Below are positions 33,722-42,740 of a DNA stretch of 64,000 nt, one piece after another. This stretch comes from Halorarius halobius (GTDB lineage Archaea > Halobacteriota > Halobacteria > Halobacteriales > Haloarculaceae). Position 1 is the first letter of the stretch, and each line of letters opens with the position of its first letter. Both the position numbers and the translations under genes were made by a program. The DNA lies in assembly GCF_024298865.1 (NCBI RefSeq), contig NZ_CP101161.1:2005227-2069226 (forward strand), read 5' to 3'. The notes beneath the pieces were generated by a model that was not told where the DNA came from, did not search any database, and saw nothing but the letters and a program-made list of their open reading frames with translations.

Positions 33722-36073
33722 TCACCGGGTCGCGCGGCGGCCGAACACGAACACGAGCAACGCGAGCAACGCGGAGCCGGCGATGGTCTCGAGCGTGGCG
33801 AGGATGCGCGCGTAGCCGACGGGCTGGACGTCGCCGTAGCCGAGTGTGGTGAACGTAACGACGCTGAAGTAGAGGCTCTCGGCGAGGGTGTCGACTACCC
33901 CGACCGGGCTGGCGTAGGTGAGTATCTCCCCGCCGGCTCGGAGCCCGAACAGCGGATACAGGAGCGCACAGACAACCACCGCGACGGCCGTCGACCCGAC
34001 GACCCGCCACGGGCTCTCCCCGTATCGGACGACGAGGTTCGACGCCCAACTCCGGAGCCATCGTCCCCACTCCCCGTTCTCGCGGCGCTGTCGACGCAAC
34101 ATGTCCTGCCGGCGGACGAAGAACCGTGCCTCCGCATCCGGAAGCGCGTTCTCCCGGCAGAGCTTCTCCAGCGTCTGGTAGGCGGCCATCGCTTTCCTGA
34201 GCGGGTCAGACTCCGGGGCGTCGGGGGCGTACTCGTACGCCGAGCGGGGGTCGTACCGGCACCGGCCGTCGCCGTGCCGGTCGAAGGTCGTCTCCGTGTC
34301 GATGGCGGCGTCCCCGATGCGCGTCCCGTACAGTCGGGCCCCGCTGAGGTCCGTCCCGAACAGGTCCGCGTTCGAGAGCTTCGCGCGCTCGAAATCGGCC
34401 CGCTCGAGGACCGCGTCCCCGAAGCTCGCCCGCTCGAGCTGTGCCTCGCGGAAGACGGCCCCCCGTGCGTTCGCGCCGTCGAAGTTCCCGCCGGTGAGCG
34501 TCGCGTCGGCGAAATCCGAGTCGACGAGCTCCGCTTCGGTGAAGCTGACCGCCCCGAGGAACCTCGCCGCCGAAAACGAGGCCGCCCCGTCGAAGGTGGC
34601 TCCGGCGAACGTCGCGTCGCCGGTCAGTTCGGCGGCGTCGAACGTCGCCTCCCCACCGAACGTCACGCGCTTGGCGTTGAGCTTCCCCTCAAACTTCGCC
34701 CGCTCGAAGTCGGCATCCTCCTGGAACTCGGCTTTGAAGAACGTGGCTCGTTCCTCGAACGTCGCGTCCCAGAACTCGGCTTCGGCGTCGAACACCGTGT
34801 CGCTGAACTTCGTCTCGGACGCGAACACCACGTCGACGAACCGGCTCCTGCCTTCGAACGTCGCGAAGTCGAACTCGGCGGTGTCCTCGAACCGTGCGCC
34901 TCGGAAGTCGGTCCTGCCCGCGAACGTGGCTTTGGCGAAATCGGCTTCACCCCGGAACGCCGCCGACCCGAGGTGGGCGCCGTCCTCGAACGTCGCTTTG
35001 GCGAACGACGCTCGCGCGTCGAACGTCGTTTCGCCGAACGCCGCCGGGCCGTCGAACGTCGCCTTCCCGAAGTCGACGTGGCCGCCGAAGTCTGCCTTCT
35101 TGAACTCGGCTGAGCCACCGAACGCCGCGCTCAGAAACCCCGCCGAGCCACCGAACGTCGCGAACAAGGCGTCGACGTCGCCGCCGAACGTCGCCATGAA
35201 GAAGTCGGTCTCGCCCCCGATCTCTGCGCGTTCGAGGTCGAGGTCGCCCTCGACAGTCGCCTTCCGGAACTTGGCGGTGCCGTCGACGCTCGCGGCGACG
35301 AACCCGACGTCGGCCCCGTAGCTCGCCGCCTTGAACCTCGCGTCGCCCCCGAACGCGGCATCGTCGAACGCGGCCGGGCACTCGAATCGGGCATAGTCGA
35401 ACGTGGCGTCGCCGCCGAACGTCGCCCGTTCGAAGTCGGCGGGCCCGTGGAACTCGGCGCCGTCGAACGTCGCTCCGTCGTCGAAGCCCGTCTCGCTGAA
35501 CGTGACAGCACCACCGAACGTGCAGTTCCTGAAGGTCGCCGTATCCCCGAACTGACACCGTTCCCACTCGACGTCCCCGCGGAACGTCGCGTTCCTGAAC
35601 GATGTCGCCGCCCGGACCTCGGCGTTCCACACGTCGACCTTCTCCCCGAAGTCGACGCCGACGAACCGGAGTCCGCCGGCGTCGACGACGGTGTTCGACA
35701 GGCTCACGCACCCCTCGAACTCGGCGTACGACAGGTCTATACTGACGTCGTCGCCTCCGGTCCCTATCCGGTCGTCGTACGGGCTGAACGCCCCGAACGT
35801 CGCACCGAGGAACCGCACGGCGTCGCCGCCCACCCCGGAGTCCGCGTCGAGTGCCTCCAGGAACGCGTCCAGTACCTCGTCGTCGTCCGTCTCGTCGACG
35901 GGTCGGTGGAACGGGCAGAGCTCCCCGTCTCCCGGGTCGTGGGGACACCGCCACACGCCGTTGTCGTCCAGTATATCGTCGTCGAGACGGCACTCTCCGG
36001 CAGTCTCACTACTCCACGTCTCCGGCTCGTCCGGGTCGAGAAAGTAGCTACAGGTTCCCCCCGACTCTGACAT
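33722..36073 (-). CDS. Pentapeptide-repeat protein fused to a two-helix potassium channel
   Basis: A 783-residue protein. Residues 1-60 hold a Cys/His cluster (GTCSYF, GECRL, WRCPHDP, LCPFHRP), probably zinc-binding. From about 75 to 600 run dozens of five-residue repeats of the A-x-F-x-G/A-x kind (ATFGGDATF, ADFERATF), predicting a long right-handed quadrilateral beta-helix. After a charged helical linker come two membrane helices (about 685-705 and 755-778) around a selectivity filter TTLGYGD (742-748). The design suggests a K+ channel gated or anchored by a beta-helical cytosolic rod. The ATG at 36073 fits the zinc cluster as the N terminus. Confidence 0.85.
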   Translation of the reverse strand: MSESGGTCSYFLDPDEPETWSSETAGECRLDDDILDDNGVWRCPHDPGDGELCPFHRPVDETDDDEVLDAFLEALDADSGVGGDAVRFLGATFGAFSPYDDRIGTGGDDVSIDLSYAEFEGCVSLSNTVVDAGGLRFVGVDFGEKVDVWNAEVRAATSFRNATFRGDVEWERCQFGDTATFRNCTFGGAVTFSETGFDDGATFDGAEFHGPADFERATFGGDATFDYARFECPAAFDDAAFGGDARFKAASYGADVGFVAASVDGTAKFRKATVEGDLDLERAEIGGETDFFMATFGGDVDALFATFGGSAGFLSAAFGGSAEFKKADFGGHVDFGKATFDGPAAFGETTFDARASFAKATFEDGAHLGSAAFRGEADFAKATFAGRTDFRGARFEDTAEFDFATFEGRSRFVDVVFASETKFSDTVFDAEAEFWDATFEERATFFKAEFQEDADFERAKFEGKLNAKRVTFGGEATFDAAELTGDATFAGATFDGAASFSAARFLGAVSFTEAELVDSDFADATLTGGNFDGANARGAVFREAQLERASFGDAVLERADFERAKLSNADLFGTDLSGARLYGTRIGDAAIDTETTFDRHGDGRCRYDPRSAYEYAPDAPESDPLRKAMAAYQTLEKLCRENALPDAEARFFVRRQDMLRRQRRENGEWGRWLRSWASNLVVRYGESPWRVVGSTAVAVVVCALLYPLFGLRAGGEILTYASPVGVVDTLAESLYFSVVTFTTLGYGDVQPVGYARILATLETIAGSALLALLVFVFGRRATR

Positions 36074-36173
36074 GATTGTGGCAAACTGTTGATGCGTAAT
36101 CAAAGTTCGTGCCGGGCGTCCGGCCGCTCCGGCGCTCGCGAACCTTCTTGGCGGCCGGGCGGGTAGCGCCACC

Positions 36174-36566
36174 ATGGGCTACCACCTCGTCGACCCCGAC
36201 GACCTCGGTCAGTGGGACGACCGGCCGACCGACGTACGCTCGCTCAGCGTCGCCGCCGGCTACGACTACCAGGACTCGCCGCTCGGCCTCCGGGTGTACG
36301 AACTCGCGCCTGGCGAGCAGTCGGGGCTCCGCTACCACTACCACGACGAGCAGGTCGAGGTGTTCTACATCCTCGACGGCCGGCTCCACGTCGAGACCCC
36401 CGAGGAGGAGTACGTCGTCGAGACGGACCACGCGCTGTTCGTCGACCCCGGGAGCCCACAGCGGGCGTACAACCCCGACGACGCCGACGCGCCGGTGCGC
36501 GTTCTCGCTATCGGCGCACCCTCGGTCGACGACGCCCACACGTACGACCCGGGCGAGGGCGGCTGA
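36174..36566 (+). CDS. Cupin domain protein
   Basis: A 130-residue single-cupin protein. Motif 1 is GLRYHYHDEQVEVFYILDG, with His/His/Glu/His-type metal ligands, and motif 2 is FVDPGSPQRAYNPDDAD, where the usual late His is replaced. The dispersed acidic surface is typical of haloarchaea. It could be a small isomerase, dioxygenase or sensor; no substrate is evident. Divergent from the channel fusion gene. Confidence 0.85.
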   Translation: MGYHLVDPDDLGQWDDRPTDVRSLSVAAGYDYQDSPLGLRVYELAPGEQSGLRYHYHDEQVEVFYILDGRLHVETPEEEYVVETDHALFVDPGSPQRAYNPDDADAPVRVLAIGAPSVDDAHTYDPGEGG

Positions 36567-36650
36567 CCCGACCCCGGTAACGTCGGCCTACCCGAATCGT
36601 CGGGACCGTTACGCCCGGCGTGCGACGGGCTCCGGCTTGGCAACGGCGGG

Positions 36651-37121
36651 CTACCGCTCCTCTGACTCCCGTGTGTCGCGCGCGTCGTCGCCGCGGTGGA
36701 CCGTGACCGATAGCTCTTCGTCGGCGACCGTCCGCTCGTCTCTCGACCCGGCGAACACGCGTTCGAGCCCCCGCTCGAGGCCGCGTTCGTCGATGTCGCC
36801 CGCGACGTAGCGGGTGGTGACGTCCTCGAACGGCTCCGGCCGGCGGGCCGCCTCGACGAGCCACCGGTCGGCGCGACGGGCCCCCTCGACGACGACGAAC
36901 CCGATTGCCCCGCTCACGAGCAGGCCGAACGCACCGAACGCGGTGACGACGAGCGTGTTCGCGTCGCCGAACGCCAGCACCGAGAGCACGCCGAGGGCGC
37001 CCATCACGGCCAGGAACGCCAGCGTCAGGCCGAACAGGACGACGCAGGCGACGGCCGCGGCCACGTACACCGCCGCCCTGGCGACGGCGAGCGCCCTCGG
37101 TCGGTTGAACTCACCCGACAT
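36651..37121 (-). CDS. Two-helix membrane protein with SHOCT-like tail
   Basis: A 156-residue protein with two or three hydrophobic helices (about 12-45 and 52-76) followed by a charged cytoplasmic tail. The tail segment TRYVAGDIDERGLERGLERVF resembles a SHOCT motif, a short C-terminal oligomerisation helix. The function is unknown. The ATG at 37121 is used; a longer frame extends upstream but overlaps the noncoding region of the divergent HdeD-like gene. Confidence 0.7.
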   Translation of the reverse strand: MSGEFNRPRALAVARAAVYVAAAVACVVLFGLTLAFLAVMGALGVLSVLAFGDANTLVVTAFGAFGLLVSGAIGFVVVEGARRADRWLVEAARRPEPFEDVTTRYVAGDIDERGLERGLERVFAGSRDERTVADEELSVTVHRGDDARDTRESEER

Positions 37122-37466
37122 ACCACCGAATACGACGCAGAGCCGCATAGCCCTGCGTGTCCACGTGACTACCCCGCAGTGAACTGAGGCGCAGTCGGAC
37201 GGAGCCGGCAGTCCGATGACGACGTTCCGTGGTGAACCGGTCGATACGCTCCGGGCGACTTTCGACGTCCGTCGGGCCACCGCATCCTGGCTGGCGCGGA
37301 GCCCTGCAGGAACGGTCCCTGCGAGATGCGTGGCGCCACACAAGACGGCGTTACTCCCGCGGAAGACGGGCGCGTGCCGGAAGATAGCGGCAGTAGCCTG
37401 CCATGTAGCGACGTGAACGATTGGCCCGTCTTTTGCTCCGTTCCGTCGAAGCTCACCCGAAGCTCC
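37122..37466. other. 345-bp intergenic region without a recognisable gene
   Basis: It lies between the divergent SHOCT-like and HdeD-like genes. A ggctatgcgg word on the minus strand (37143-37152) is at promoter distance from 37121. I see no coding sequence of haloarchaeal character, no tRNA and no strong repeat in the rest. Confidence 0.5.
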
Positions 37467-38063
37467 ATGAGCCAGAACACGACTCCGAACGCCGGATCCC
37501 CGAACGTACAGGCCGAATCGCGGGCGGCTATGATAGCCGGCGGCATCATCGCCGTGCTCGGTCTGCTCGCGGTGCTGTTCCCGTTCGTCACAAGCCTCTC
37601 GCTGTCGATTCTCCTCGGCGCGGTGCTCGTCGTGGGTGCTATCGTCCACGTCGCGCACGCGTTCTCGCCGGCGAGCATCTGGGGGGCGATATGGCAGGTG
37701 CTCCTCGCCATCGTCTACGGGTTCGCGGGCATCTCGTTGCTGTCGAATCCGGTGTTGGGCGTGACGACGCTGACGCTGCTCGTCATCGCGTACCTCGTGG
37801 TCGACGGCGTCGTGAAACTCGGGTGGGCAGTCGTCGGCCGCGGCCGGTCCAGTTGGCTCGCGCTCCTCGTGAGCGGCGCCCTCTCGTTGGCTCTGGCCGG
37901 TCTTCTCTGGGTCGGGTTCCCGTCGACGGCGGTGTGGGCCATCGGTGTCCTCTTCGGCGTGAACCTCATCGCCACCGGCGTCGTCCTGATACTGGTCGGG
38001 CTGTCGACGCGGGGACCCGCCCGGGAGCAGGTCGTGACGGGCGAACGGGAGCAGGGCGTATGA
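37467..38063 (+). CDS. HdeD family (DUF308) membrane protein
   Basis: A 198-residue membrane protein with six helices in three pairs, each showing the DUF308 glycine-rich spacing (GGIIAVLGLLAVLFP, AIVYGFAGISLL, LVSGALSLALAGLLW). Such proteins are linked to acid or envelope stress in bacteria; in archaea the role is unknown. The ATG at 37467 matches the usual short polar N terminus (SQNTTPNAGSPN). The in-frame extension to 37326 has no support. Confidence 0.85.
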   Translation: MSQNTTPNAGSPNVQAESRAAMIAGGIIAVLGLLAVLFPFVTSLSLSILLGAVLVVGAIVHVAHAFSPASIWGAIWQVLLAIVYGFAGISLLSNPVLGVTTLTLLVIAYLVVDGVVKLGWAVVGRGRSSWLALLVSGALSLALAGLLWVGFPSTAVWAIGVLFGVNLIATGVVLILVGLSTRGPAREQVVTGEREQGV

Positions 38064-38177
38064 GTCGCGCCCGCCGCCGGCTCCGGGCACGCTCGGCCGC
38101 CCGGCGCTTGCCGTAGCCGTGCCGTCGACTCGGCGCGTCGAGGGGCCGCGTGAGGCCGCCGGTCTCGCCCGGCCGGG

Positions 38178-39461
38178 GTGGTCGCCGTGACGACGATCCC
38201 CGAGTTCGACCGCACCCGGGCCGTCCTGTGGCTGTTCGCGGCGCTTCTGGCCGCTGCGCTGGCGTTCGTCGGCTGGCGGTACGTCGGCACGCTCGTCCTC
38301 GGGCTGTTCGTCTACTACGTCACGCGGCCGGTGTTCGTCCGCATCGACCGCCGGGTCCCCAACCGGACGCTCAGCACCGCCATCGCCATCCTCGCGGTGA
38401 CGCTCCCGGTACTGCTTCTCGTCGGATGGACGGTCGCGGTGGCGGTCCAGGAGCTCGCCGCGCTGGCCGAGTCGGCGGCGTTCGAACAGGTCGCCGTCGC
38501 GCTCGAGCCGTATCTGGACCTCGCACAGCTCAGACAGCAGGTCGAGGACGGGGTCGAACTCCTCCTCGCGGAACCGGAGCGGCTCTCGACGCTGGACCCC
38601 CGGACGCTGAACGGCCTGCTCGACGGGCTCGTCGCGTCGCTGGCGACGGTCGGCAACGCCGCCGTCCAGCTGTTCATCGTCCTCGTCATCACGTTCTACC
38701 TCCTCCGGGACGGTGACCGCATCGCCGCCTGGGTCCGTCGGACGTTCTTCGCCGAGTCCGACGAGGGAACGGTCCTTCTCGCGTACTTCGTCGCGGTCGA
38801 CCGGGACCTGAAGACCGTCTACTTCGGCAACATCCTGAACGCGCTCGTGACGGGACTGCTCGGTGCCGCCGTCTACACGCTGTTGAACCTCGGGGCGCCG
38901 CCGGTCGTACCGATCCCGAACCCGGTGCTTCTGGGGCTGTTGACCGGCGTTGCGAGCCTCGTGCCCGTCGTCGGGATGAAACTCGTCTGGGTGCCGATGG
39001 CGCTACTCATGGCGGTGGATTCGCTGGTGAGCGACCCCGAGACGCTCTGGTTCCCGGCGGTGTTCGCGCTCGTCTCGGTCGTCGTCGTCGACTACATCCC
39101 CGACCAGTTGCTCAGACCGTACGTCTCGGGCCGGAGCCTGCACGTCGGCGCCGTCATGCTCGCGTACATCCTCGGCCCGCTGTTGTTCGGCTGGTACGGC
39201 ATCTTCCTCGGGCCGCTCGTGCTCGTACTCGTGTTCGAGTTCGCGCGTATCGTCGTGCCGTGGCTCGTCCGGCCGGACCGCTGGCCGGCGGTGCTCGGCC
39301 CGGTCGAGGCGGGCGAGCTACCGGTCGAGGTGACCGCCGACGAGCCGCCGGAGGCGCCGGTGGAGTCCGACGCGCCCGACGGAGTTGGCGGCGAATCGTC
39401 CGCCGAGGTGGACCCCCCCGACGAGTCGCCGGGCGAGGGGAGCGGTCCGCCCGCCTCGTAG
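38178..39461 (+). CDS. AI-2E family (PerM-type) transporter
   Basis: A 427-residue membrane protein with about eight helices and a large central soluble loop (about 90-170), the layout of the AI-2E/PerM family. Diagnostic are FVYYVTRPVFVRIDRR, VLVITFYLLRDGDRI, GLLTGVASLVPVVGMKLVWVP and VVDYIPDQLLRPYVSGR. The last 60 residues are a Glu/Pro/Asp-rich tail. Some relatives act as Na+/H+ antiporters. Starts are GTG at 38178 or 38187. Confidence 0.88.
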   Translation: MVAVTTIPEFDRTRAVLWLFAALLAAALAFVGWRYVGTLVLGLFVYYVTRPVFVRIDRRVPNRTLSTAIAILAVTLPVLLLVGWTVAVAVQELAALAESAAFEQVAVALEPYLDLAQLRQQVEDGVELLLAEPERLSTLDPRTLNGLLDGLVASLATVGNAAVQLFIVLVITFYLLRDGDRIAAWVRRTFFAESDEGTVLLAYFVAVDRDLKTVYFGNILNALVTGLLGAAVYTLLNLGAPPVVPIPNPVLLGLLTGVASLVPVVGMKLVWVPMALLMAVDSLVSDPETLWFPAVFALVSVVVVDYIPDQLLRPYVSGRSLHVGAVMLAYILGPLLFGWYGIFLGPLVLVLVFEFARIVVPWLVRPDRWPAVLGPVEAGELPVEVTADEPPEAPVESDAPDGVGGESSAEVDPPDESPGEGSGPPAS

Positions 39462-39520
39462 CCGCCGGCGAGCGTCCCGGTGGCCCGAACGCTTTCCCGC
39501 GGAGAGCGCCTACCGGTCGT

Positions 39521-40465
39521 ATGAACCGCGGTGCGGGGATGCGCCTGCTGATGCTCGCGGCGGCCGTCGGGCTGTTCGTGTTCTACGCGGTCGCGGCGTA
39601 CCTCTCGTATCTGGGGTTGCTGTTCGTGTGGAACCAGCGCCCGGATCCGGTGACGACGGCCGTGCTCGTCGTCGCCGTGGCCCTCGCGTTCGGCTACGCC
39701 TCCTACGAGTTCGGCACCGCGCGCATCCTCCGTGCGCTCGATGCTCGCGAGATCGCCGAGTCCGAGGCGCCCGAACTGTACCGGCGACTCGACGCGCTCG
39801 CCGACTCGTTCGACGTCGAGTCGCCCACCCTGCTGGTCGCGCGGATGGAGGCGCCGAACGTGCTGGCGCTCGGGGGTCCGTCGGACGGCCGCGTCGTCGT
39901 CGACGCTCGCCTGTTTCGACTGCTCACCGCGCCGGAACTGGAGACGATACTCGCACACGAACTCACCCACCTGGAGAACCGCGACGGCCTCGTTCAGACG
40001 CTCGGCTACAGTCTCGTCCGCACCGTCTCGGGGTTCCTGTTGCTCCTCCTGCTCCCGGTGACGCTTCTGGTCGCGGGCACCGCTCGTGCCGTCGGCTACG
40101 CGCGTGGCGACTCCTACCGGCGCATCCAGGCCGCGACGACGCGGGCCCGTCTCGCGGTGACGAGCCTTGCGGTCCTGCTGTTGTTCGCGTTCACGCTCGC
40201 GCTCCGGGCGTACTCGCGGCGCCGGGAGTACGCCGCCGACGACCGCGCCGTCGCGGTGACGGGACGACCGCGCGCGCTCGCCGAGGCGCTCCGGAAGATA
40301 GAGCGCGCCTCGACGCCGACGGGACCGCTCGCGTCGCTGTACATCCACGGCGACGAGGAGGGGACCCTCACCCGGTTGCTGGCGACCCACCCGCCGATGG
40401 ACGAGCGACTGGCACGCCTCGACGCGAAAGCGGACGACCGGGCCGTCACGGTCCCGGTGCGGTGA
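39521..40465 (+). CDS. M48 family (HtpX-like) membrane metalloprotease
   Basis: A 314-residue protease. Two N-terminal helices (7-33, 44-62) precede the soluble part, the zinc site HELTH is at 146-150 (AHELTHLENRD), and two further helices follow near 165-190 and 205-222. The third ligand Glu is in SRRREYAADDRAV. HtpX-type enzymes cut damaged membrane proteins. The ATG at 39521 starts immediately before the first helix. Confidence 0.92.
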   Translation: MNRGAGMRLLMLAAAVGLFVFYAVAAYLSYLGLLFVWNQRPDPVTTAVLVVAVALAFGYASYEFGTARILRALDAREIAESEAPELYRRLDALADSFDVESPTLLVARMEAPNVLALGGPSDGRVVVDARLFRLLTAPELETILAHELTHLENRDGLVQTLGYSLVRTVSGFLLLLLLPVTLLVAGTARAVGYARGDSYRRIQAATTRARLAVTSLAVLLLFAFTLALRAYSRRREYAADDRAVAVTGRPRALAEALRKIERASTPTGPLASLYIHGDEEGTLTRLLATHPPMDERLARLDAKADDRAVTVPVR

Positions 40466-40531
40466 GAGGGAGGGTGAGCGTCGGCGGGGACTGCGGGCCG
40501 ACGTGTCGAGGCATGGGGTGTGGGTAGTAAA

Positions 40532-40565
40532 CGGTTTCCAGCATCGTTGTTCAGTTGGAAAACCG
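40532..40565. repeat. Imperfect hairpin between two convergent genes
   Basis: cggtttcca (40532-40540) and tggaaaaccg (40556-40565) form a nine-pair stem with one bulged A and a 15-base loop. It sits in a locally AT-rich 134-bp gap between the convergent M48 and HAD genes and could serve both 3' ends. Confidence 0.45.
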
Positions 40566-40599
40566 ACAGAAACGGCGGACCCGACTTCGAAGCCGTCGC

Positions 40600-41265
40600 T
40601 CACCCGCGCCACGGCGGCGCGTGCAGGTCGCGCATCGAGTCGAGGACGTAGTGGGGCTGGGGGTCGGGGTCGACGCCCTGGTCGAGCCACGCGGCACCGA
40701 GGCCGGCGTTGTGCGCGCCTGCCACGTCCGACGTGAGGGAGTTGCCGACGTGGACCGCACGCTCGGGGGTCACGTCCAGCGTCGAGAGCGCCCGCCGGAA
40801 CGGTTCGGGGTCCGGCTTGGCTGGCGCGTCGTAGCCCGCGTGGACCACCACCTCGAACGCGTCCGCGAGGCCCAGTCCCTCCAGTTTCTGCGACTGCATC
40901 CCCGGGTCGCCGTTGGTGACGACGCCGACGGCGTGGTCCTCCGCGAGGCGGTCGACCGCCTCGCGGGCGCCGGGCAGGGGGTCGACCGCGCGGTGGTCGC
41001 GCTCGGCGGCGAACGCGTCCGCGACCGCCCGGCCCACCTCGGGGTCGCGGCCCCGCTCCTCCGCGAGCGTGGCGAAACACGCCCGCCGGAGTTCAGCCAC
41101 TCCGTCGGTGTCGGCCATGAACTCGCCGTAGCGGCGGTGGTACGCCTCCACGTCGAAGAACGGGTCGACGCCCGCGTCGTCGAACGCGGCCTCGAGAAGT
41201 TCACCCCCCGACCGCCGGTAGCGACAGAGCGTGTCGTCAACGTCGAACAGCACGGCGTCGTACAT
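40600..41265 (-). CDS. HAD family hydrolase
   Basis: A 221-residue HAD protein. Motif I is LFDVDDTLCRY (Asp8, Asp10), motif II VVTNGDPG, the lysine AKPDPEPF and motif IV HVGNSLTSDVAGA. A helical C1 cap lies at about 18-90. It is similar in plan to the HAD at 26742, but not close in sequence. The substrate is unknown. Confidence 0.88.
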   Translation of the reverse strand: MYDAVLFDVDDTLCRYRRSGGELLEAAFDDAGVDPFFDVEAYHRRYGEFMADTDGVAELRRACFATLAEERGRDPEVGRAVADAFAAERDHRAVDPLPGAREAVDRLAEDHAVGVVTNGDPGMQSQKLEGLGLADAFEVVVHAGYDAPAKPDPEPFRRALSTLDVTPERAVHVGNSLTSDVAGAHNAGLGAAWLDQGVDPDPQPHYVLDSMRDLHAPPWRG

Positions 41266-41289
41266 GTGCGAGCGTTGTCGCGGGGTCGA

Positions 41290-41772
41290 CTAAACGCTGA
41301 CGTAGCCGCCGTCCTCGGGGGCGGCCAGCCCCAGCAGGACGGCCCACGCGAGAATTCGGGCGACCCGCTCGCGCCACGTCTCCGCCCAGTCGGTACTGCG
41401 CTGGCGCTCCCACGCGGGTACGCGGTCGCGCAGGCGGTCGAACACCTCGCCGGCCGTCAGCGGCCCCTCGGCGTCGGCCAACACCGCGAGCGCCTCGTCG
41501 GCGGCGTACACCCGCTCGCGGAACCGCTCGCGGAGCGCGTCGGGGTCGAGCGACCCGACCCGCCGGTAGCCCCGCTCGCTCTCCTCGGCCACCCCGAGCG
41601 CGCGACAGAACGTGAGCCACGCCTTCGCGTCGTCCTGTGCGGGCACGTCGGCCTCGCGCATCAGCCGCACACAGCAGGACTCCTCGGCGTCCGGCACCCG
41701 GGGGAGCGCCCGGTGGACCGCGTCGAGGCGGTCCAGCGAGTCAGGCGCGGGGGGGACGACCTTGAACTTCAC
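41290..41772 (-). CDS. Uncharacterised protein coupled to mch
   Basis: A 160-residue soluble protein, largely helical, starting VKFKVVPPAPDSLDRLDAVH. It includes SCCVRLMREADVPAQDDAKAWLTFCRALG, and its later half (GPLTAGEVFDRLRDRVPAWER) reads like a helix-turn-helix-type bundle. I do not recognise a characterised family. The GTG at 41772 overlaps the mch stop by four bases, so the two are translated as a unit. Confidence 0.7.
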   Translation of the reverse strand: MKFKVVPPAPDSLDRLDAVHRALPRVPDAEESCCVRLMREADVPAQDDAKAWLTFCRALGVAEESERGYRRVGSLDPDALRERFRERVYAADEALAVLADAEGPLTAGEVFDRLRDRVPAWERQRSTDWAETWRERVARILAWAVLLGLAAPEDGGYVSV

Positions 41773-42701
41773 AGGCCGAACGACTGCGCCAGGAGCGTCT
41801 CGTCGGTGGCACCCAGCGCGTGGGTCGGGCCGCCGACCACGTCGACGGTCACCTGCGCGGGCGCGAACACCTCGGTCGGCACGTCGTAGAACTCCCAGTC
41901 GGCGTCGTCGAATATCTGCTCGAACGGGACGCCGTACTCGTCGCGCGCGGTGGACGGCAGTTCGTCGAACCGGTCGAACTCGTCCTCGACGGTGAGGTGG
42001 ACCTGCGCCCCGTACGCCAGCGCGTCGTTCGTCCGCCCGACGGCGGTCTCGTAGTCGTCGGCGACGGGCGCGACGGGCGCGGTGGCGTGAGCCGTCAGCA
42101 GGGCCGCGGGGTCGTAGCCGAGTTCCGTCAGCCGGAAAGCGGCCATCTCGGCGGCCCGCGCGGCGAGCACCGTCGAGCCGACGATGGAGTCTGTGCGGAA
42201 CGTCGGCAGGAACACCGACCCCGGCTCGGAGTCGGTCATGTCGGCGACGTGGTCGGCGACCGCCTGCTCGGGCAACTCGTCGCTCTCGACGGCGAGGGTG
42301 GCGAACTCGCAGGCGTCGGCGTAGCCGGTGCGCCGGAACACGTCCTCCTCGGCGACGAGCGCGCGGGCGGGGCCGGAGCCGAGCCCCTCGAACCCGTCGA
42401 CGGACAGTTCCCAGCCGGCCTTCTGCGAGCAGAGCAGGGCCAGCGCCGGGTGGTCGGTGTGGAGCTTGACGTGGGGCATCGGTGCGCCGTCGACGGTGCC
42501 GGATTCGGTCTGGACCGTGGCCAGCCCGCCGGTCTGTATCTCGGCGAGCAGTAGGCCGGCCTCGTAGCCGCCGAACGTCTCGACGCCGAAGTCGAGCACC
42601 GTCGCGCCGCCCGCGAGTTCCCGCGTCTCGATGGCGAGTTCGTCGGCGAACTCGATGGCCTCGTCGACGAGTTCCAGCGCCATCCGGTTGAGACTCTGCA
42701 T
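41769..42701 (-). CDS. mch: Methenyltetrahydromethanopterin cyclohydrolase
   Basis: A 310-residue enzyme that interconverts 5,10-methenyl and 5-formyl pterin carriers in C1 metabolism. Family sequence includes SLNRMALELVDEAIEFADEL, VLDFGVETFGGYEAGLLLAEI, GSGPARALV, and the acid-rich VEDEFDRFDELPSTARDEYGVPF. Haloarchaea lack methanogenesis, so the enzyme presumably serves one-carbon supply with a tetrahydrofolate or H4MPT-like cofactor. Coupled to the unknown gene downstream. Confidence 0.95.
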   Translation of the reverse strand: MQSLNRMALELVDEAIEFADELAIETRELAGGATVLDFGVETFGGYEAGLLLAEIQTGGLATVQTESGTVDGAPMPHVKLHTDHPALALLCSQKAGWELSVDGFEGLGSGPARALVAEEDVFRRTGYADACEFATLAVESDELPEQAVADHVADMTDSEPGSVFLPTFRTDSIVGSTVLAARAAEMAAFRLTELGYDPAALLTAHATAPVAPVADDYETAVGRTNDALAYGAQVHLTVEDEFDRFDELPSTARDEYGVPFEQIFDDADWEFYDVPTEVFAPAQVTVDVVGGPTHALGATDETLLAQSFGL

Positions 42702-42740
42702 ACGTCGGCTTGCCCGCGGCCGCTGAAAAGCGTTCGCAGG

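Noticed and set aside
31539-34070. 843-codon minus strand open frame
   Set aside because: It covers the GTPase gene in antisense and crosses into other genes; composition is non-coding.
34274-35321. Two overlapping + strand frames across the pentapeptide repeats
   Set aside because: The repeat periodicity of the minus-strand gene keeps other frames open. The minus-strand frame has the recognisable repeats, zinc cluster and channel.
40532-40565. CRISPR repeat-like sequence
   Set aside because: There is one copy only, with no spacer array and no cas genes in the window.
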